Source of the DNA: Mytilus californianus
Lineage: Eukaryota > Mollusca > Bivalvia > Mytilida > Mytilidae
DNA: 64,000 nt
Direction: 5' to 3'
Assembly (NCBI RefSeq): GCF_021869535.1
Contig: NW_026262593.1
Coordinates: forward strand, 58,240,318-58,304,317
The notes under the pieces were generated by a model that was given only the letters and a program-made list of their open reading frames with translations, did no database searches and was not told where the DNA came from. Positions 59,301-64,000 of the stretch are shown piece after piece; position 1 is the first letter of the stretch; each line of letters starts with the position of its first letter. The position numbers and the translations under genes were made by a program.

Positions 59301-59372
59301 AAATTATAGCATTACATTTCACCATGTAAATCTTAAATATCATTCCAATACATGTAGTAATTTCATATAAAA

Positions 59373-59435
59373 GTGCAAAACTTTAACCATCATTTAAATC
59401 TATTATAGATTTAAATGATGGTTAAAGTTTTGCAC
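59373..59435. repeat. Perfect inverted repeat, 30-bp arms, 3-nt loop
   Basis: The left arm (59373-59402) begins GTGCAAAACTTTAACCATCA and the right arm (59406-59435) ends TGATGGTTAAAGTTTTGCAC. All 30 pairs match and the loop is TTA. CATATAAAA precedes it and CATAAAAC follows. Confidence 0.97.
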
Positions 59436-59439
59436 CATA

Positions 59440-60590
59440 AAACTGTAAATATATATTAAACACTATAAAACTGGATAATATTAAGGGGCAATTGGGCAGC
59501 TGATAAGAGAAATCAAAAGATTCTAGGAAAAGGGATTGAGGCACGAAGTGTTTTCAAGTACTGTTACATTCATCTATTAGTAGTTTTCACAAAGTCTTAA
59601 AACATTTGAAAATTGGTTTCATTTTAATCATATGGTCTAACTTATTAATATTAATTACACTTATTTGAAAGGAGGTGTAATATTACATACAGTTTTATTA
59701 TACAAATTTGACCTAAAATTTTCTCCAAAAGTAAAAAGTTTTTAAAATTTATTTTATTTTAAAAATCTTGTCTTAAAACATTAATCTTTGTTATCCTTGA
59801 TTGATAGGGAGATGTTAAATTACACCCCTAACAGTAGTTCAAAGTTCTCTTATACAAATTTGACCTAAAACGAACCCGAACAAATTCTTTTCCTTCCTGT
59901 GAACTGTATCAGATTTTGATGCATTAAATTCTGATTGATCACCAAAGCTACATAAGCCTTGAAAAGATAATTCTCATTCACCGTGTAATTTTTTTAAAAG
60001 GTGCACAATTCAAAAATTTGATGTATTTCCTCAATCCTTTTAACTTATCGCTGCCGTAAATAAGTTTCTTGTATTGGATATATTTTACCCTTTCAAAAGA
60101 CCCTATGATATATTGGACTATTTAACCATGGTCTAATCCAGGTATGACAATGGGCTAACTGTATTAAGCAAGTAAACTGTGGTCCGACTTTTATATTTTG
60201 TGAATGTAATAGTATTTATATAATTTGTCATATGTTTTATACCATGTAAAGCCTGTAGGATATGATTTAAGATAAATGGCAAGCTTAAGGAGTCGCGACA
60301 AAAACAGATTTTCCGACACAAATTCATTAGTTCTGGATTAATTTCCTTTGTTAAAATTGACAAGAATTTTACTTTTTATTTCAATTACGTACTTAACACA
60401 AAAACAAGATTACTGAGCCATATTTTTTTTAATATTTTGAAGATAAATTTTCAGTATTCTCATGTTTTTTGCACGTGCACTTTTCTACATTATTATGAAA
60501 GGTAACCTTAACAACAACACTGAATGATGTATATGTTAGTAATACATAATATTGAGTTTTGAAATAAAACAAAAAAACACACATTATCAT
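59440..60590. other. AT-rich non-coding, nothing recognised
   Basis: A degenerate repetition of TTATACAAATTTGACCTAAAA occurs at about 59698 and 59852. Nothing else recognised. Confidence 0.4.
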
Positions 60591-60593
60591 GGT

Positions 60594-60664
60594 AAGCTCA
60601 TCCTGAATATGCATGAAATATTTGCCACTGGACATTAAGCAACCAACAACCAATCAATCAATAA
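60594..60664 (+). mobile_element. Retroposon 3' tail fragment
   Basis: ATGCATGAAATATTTGCCAC, TGGACATTAAGCAACCAACA, ACCAATCAATCAATAA. It aligns over about 60 bases with the minus strand of 19600-19541, and its last 30 bases resemble the tail of SINE S2. Confidence 0.7.
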
Positions 60665-61421
60665 TACTTAGCATACACCAACTCTTAGTACAAAGTACTG
60701 GAAAACAAAAAGTAGGTGTCTGCCTTAAAACTCATCACTGTCTGAATGCTTACCATATATGAAGCCATTCTGTTTATTTGTACCTAAGAAAAGTGTGACA
60801 GACAAGGGAAATGCAATACAGCCCAAATAACTATACTTTTGATTCATAAAAAAAGTATATTGCATGTGTCAAACAGGAATTCATGACAGTATTATAATGA
60901 AAAGAGATAAAATAAATATAATTCGCCATATAAAAAGGCATCAGCTTTAATCACTTCTGAATACTTTTATTGTGGAGATGAAATCTACTGAAAATAGTTG
61001 GCAACGTTTAGAAACGTATTGAACTAGCTAAATTATATACAGTGCATTTTAAATGGTTTTGTGCAGTAATTAAATTTTTTAAACATTGAGCCAATTGAAA
61101 GCAATCTAGACAGTTTGATAACCAACCCACCTACGTATGGATTACGTAAGTCTGTTTCCAGGTGTAATAAAAGCAGGTCTTTTAATTACAGGTGTAAAGA
61201 ATTCCTGATTGTCACATTCCTAAATCCTAGTCAAGAATCTGAATGAAATCTTTAACCCAACAAAAAAAATCTAATGTTAGTGCCTTGACTATTAGCCATC
61301 AAAGTACCAGTAAATCATATATGAATATTTTTAATTAAAGAAGGGATCAGGACCTTATAAGCCGCTTTCATTTCAATTTGGGAAATATTTTGTTCACTTT
61401 GATTTGTGTTACATGTTTATT

Positions 61422-61637
61422 GAGCCTCCTCATGGGGTTTTTGATTATGTGATTACTTTGCTGTTTTTATAGTGATTATTTGATCCCAGACCAAATAAGT
61501 CATGATTATTTGATAATCCAGGACTGTATTTTTGATTATTTGATTATCTGTTTAAAAAAATAATTAATGATTATGTGATTATATTGGCAAAAAATTTGTG
61601 ATTATGTGATTACTTAGACATCCCCTTGAGAGGCCTC
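61422..61637 (+). mobile_element. GAGG-type MITE, family K, 216 bp
   Basis: The left end GAGCCTCCTCATGGGG and the right end, reversed, GAGGCCTCTCAAGGGG are imperfect inverted repeats. A perfect hexamer, TTTATT, flanks it at 61416-61421 and 61638-61643. The interior is a run of GATTATTTGATTA / GATTATGTGATTA units in a loose array. No coding capacity. Confidence 0.85.
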
Positions 61638-61689
61638 TTTATTATATACAAGATTCAGCACTTTCCAGAAACTATATAAAAATAAGAAA

Positions 61690-62565
61690 ATTCGTAAGGG
61701 TTCCGCGGAACCCAGTGTCTCGCCTACTTTTGCTGTTAGTCGCAGGCTCAACAAAAATGGGGAAAATTTTTAAAAAAATTTCCTCTAGATACTATCTTTT
61801 GATTGTAAGAAGCTTCTATCCAAGTTTGGTAAAAATCCAGGATGGTTTATGAATCTAATAAATGTCCATTTATAAGTAATATAAAGAAAAACAGGAAATA
61901 AATTTTTACAAAATTTCCTTCTAGATACTAGCTTTTGATCATAAACAAGCTTCTGTCCAAATTTGGTAAAAATCCAGGATAGTTTAAGAAAGTTATTAAA
62001 ATTTTAAAAACTTTAACCACAGAGTGAATGCAATGTTAACTGGCAGAAAAACTAAGTCCATTTATAAGTAAAATACGGATAAACAGGATTTTTTTTTTAC
62101 AAAATTTACTTCTGGATACTATCTTATGATCATAAACAAGCGCCTGTCCAAGTATGGAAGAAATCCAGGATAGTTTAAGGAAGTTATAAAAATTTCAAAA
62201 ACTTTAACCACAGAGTAAATATTTGTGGACGCCGCCGACAACGGAATGTAGGATCGCTATGTCTCGCTTTTGCGACAAAAAAGTTGCAGGCTCGACAAAA
62301 ATGTCCATAGTACATGGATGCCCCACTCACACTATCATTTTCTATGTTCCCAGTGAACCATGAAATTGAGGTCAAAACTCTAATTTGGCATTAAAATTTG
62401 AAAGATCATATCATGGGAACATGTGTACTAAGTTTCAAGTTGATTGGAATTCAACTTCATCAAAAACTACCTTGACCAAAAACTTTAACCTGAAGTGGGA
62501 CAGACGGATGAACGGAGGAACGAACTGATGCACAGACCGAAAAACATAATGTCCTCTACTATAGT
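61690..62565 (+). repeat. Composite dispersed element with internal tandem units
   Basis: It opens with the 16-bp palindrome GGGTTCCGCGGAACCC (61698-61713) and CCCAGTGTCTCGCC. Three units of AAAATTTMCTTCTRGATACT, then AAACAAGCTTCTGTCCAA, GTAAAAATCCAGGATAGTTT follow with phase points at 61786, 61922 and 62113. The end part runs CGGAATGTAGGATCGCTATG, TTGATTGGAATTCAACTTCA, AGTGGGACAGACGGATGAAC. From memory a common mussel repeat; class unknown. Confidence 0.65.
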
Positions 62566-62569
62566 AGGT

Positions 62570-62815
62570 GGGGCATAATAAGAAAATGTGGTATGATTGC
62601 ATAATGAGACATAACTCTCCTCCAGAAACCAAATAATGTAGAAGTAAGCAACTATAGGTCACCATATGCCTTCAATAATGAGCAAAACCCATACAGTATA
62701 CTAATGTTTAAAAGGCGCCAAAATGACAAGTGCAAAACAATTCAGACCAGAAAACTAACAGTGAACGAAAAACAAATATGATAATCAGCAACAAATGACA
62801 ACCACTGAATTACAA
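62570..62815 (+). repeat. Dispersed repeat family B (copy B10)
   Basis: AATAAGAAAATGTGGTATGA, CAACTATAGGTCACCATATG, GCCTTCAATAATGAGCAAAA, CAAATGACAACCACTGAATT. It follows the composite element directly, so the two may be one unit. Confidence 0.7.
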
Positions 62816-62884
62816 GCTCAACTGAATTATGTTGACAATAAATTAATCTGCCTCTACTATTTCGTTTAAGACAAAGAAGCCTAA

Positions 62885-63338
62885 AGGCCCAAGACCACAA
62901 TTAATGATCCCGCTTTTCGTTGTCCACGAATATAGTTCCTTTTAATTAGAGTGTAGTTTTTCTTAATTTTTTTTCTTTCCCTTCCTCACTCATTTCTTAG
63001 TTTTTTTTGGGTGGAAATAAAAGAAGAGAGGTGAAATAAACTTTTGGATGTTGTATTTTAACTGATTTTGATATGGAAAGAGTGATTAGGCCAGGTGCAA
63101 AAAGGTGATATTTACAGTTTTCGGAACATCTCTTGACTTGTCCATAGGGGTATGGAGGTGTATTGGCTAAATTTGTTAGAGTCATTGGTTCAATCTTTCT
63201 GAATTTTGGATATATTTTTGGACTAGTACTATACATTACACACACAAAAGATTTGACAAAAATGCAAGGTGCAATTTTTTTAATGATACAAAACGTTATA
63301 AAGAACTAATAGGGGAATTTAATTGTGGTCTGTGGCCT
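62885..63338. mobile_element. TIR element of unknown superfamily, about 454 bp
   Basis: The left end AGGCCCAAGACCACAATTAA and the right end, reversed, AGGCCACAGACCACAATTAA match at 18 of 20. TAA lies next to both ends with a 1-base offset, so a 3-bp TAA duplication of the PIF/Harbinger kind is possible but unproven. No transposase; the 82-codon minus frame inside shows no domain. Confidence 0.65.
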
Positions 63339-63344
63339 AAGAGG

Positions 63345-64000
63345 TGAATTCAGGAAATATTGAATTTGTACTTTGACAACTTCCCTGAATGATCTATTGT
63401 TATTAATTTGTCAAACTACATGAGAATAAATGATTTCCACTTTTATTTGATAGAAATTTTGTAAAAAAGTGACATTTCAGCCTACATGCCCAAAATTGAA
63501 CTTTTTCAGTTGTTTCAATATTTTTACAAAAGTAGCATGCTTACTTTCTCTCTGACAGGTTTTTCTGATTTTCTATTTGTGTTTGTGGTATCTAATGTAG
63601 ATGTTTAACTCATTTTTGAACACCGAACACAAAAAAAAGTAGATAAAATCAGAATAAGAGTGCAAAATGTGCTGCTTTAATGGTCTTAGTCTAACGGTCA
63701 GTATGAAGCAAGTGAAAAATGAGGTTCTATGCACATACAAGTTGAATTCCTTTTAGCAGATTTCACTGAATCTGTATCAAAAGCACTTATTACTGGTTGT
63801 TTGACCTTGTCTGTTTCACAGACTACCTTTATTTTCTTTTGTTTGATAGCTAGTGGTTAAAATATTGGCCTTTTGAGGCTGAAATTTCATGCCGGTTTTA
63901 AAAAGTAAAGTAAATACCTTTGCATCAAATCATACTGTCTACATATAAAGTTGAAAGTGACAGTCATGTTACATCCAGGCTCCATGTTTTATCATATCTA
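63345..64000. other. AT-rich non-coding, nothing recognised
   Basis: No gene or recurrent repeat recognised up to the end of the window. Confidence 0.4.

Overview
The window looks like intergenic or intronic DNA from a marine bivalve, most likely a mussel of the genus Mytilus. The base composition is strongly AT-rich, no reading frame exceeds 127 codons, and no intact protein gene, rRNA or functional tRNA can be supported. The genus call rests on my memory of dispersed repeats typical of Mytilus assemblies, not on a search. The window opens exactly on a HindIII site (AAGCTT), which would fit a clone end or may be chance.

What can be annotated is a dense layer of mobile DNA. (1) tRNA-derived SINEs: three near-complete copies with A and B boxes and perfect 11-13 bp target-site duplications (1099-1361, 4692-4954, 42558-42807) and one 5'-truncated copy (46988-47085). 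Two other retroposon 3' ends (19541-19600, 60594-60664) share a related tail. (2) A decayed reverse transcriptase C-terminal fragment (about 10008-10400), and two 3' ends with AATAAA plus a tetranucleotide tail (about 55000 and 56440). (3) Four kinds of short terminal-inverted-repeat elements whose ends run GAGG...GGGG. One copy of each kind has a perfect 6-bp target-site duplication (21885-22347, 36948-37216, 51465-51534, 61422-61637), and three kinds carry internal short repeats. (4) A hAT-like MITE (12289-12406) and a roughly 450-bp TIR element near the right end (62885-63338). (5) Dispersed families of unknown class, called A, B, B', D, E and E2 here, which recur in both orientations and are nested in places.

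Tandem DNA is also prominent: a nearly perfect 40-bp x 10 minisatellite at 38775-39184 inside a family A element, a 66-69 bp x 6 array at 16884-17290, three unrelated tandem duplications that all have a period near 182 bp (11216, 16069, 48841), a 152-bp duplication (7974), and a 57-nt (CT)n tract (32413). Two long hairpins stand out: a roughly 145-bp inverted repeat at 39761-39905 and a perfect 30-bp-arm hairpin at 59373-59435. Two strong G-quadruplex motifs lie at 19301-19332 and 19977-20000.

No pathway or operon logic applies. The most distinctive biology is the group of 6-bp-TSD, GAGG...GGGG-ended elements with internal short repeats, together with evidence that separate retroposons share one 3' tail and so perhaps one LINE partner.
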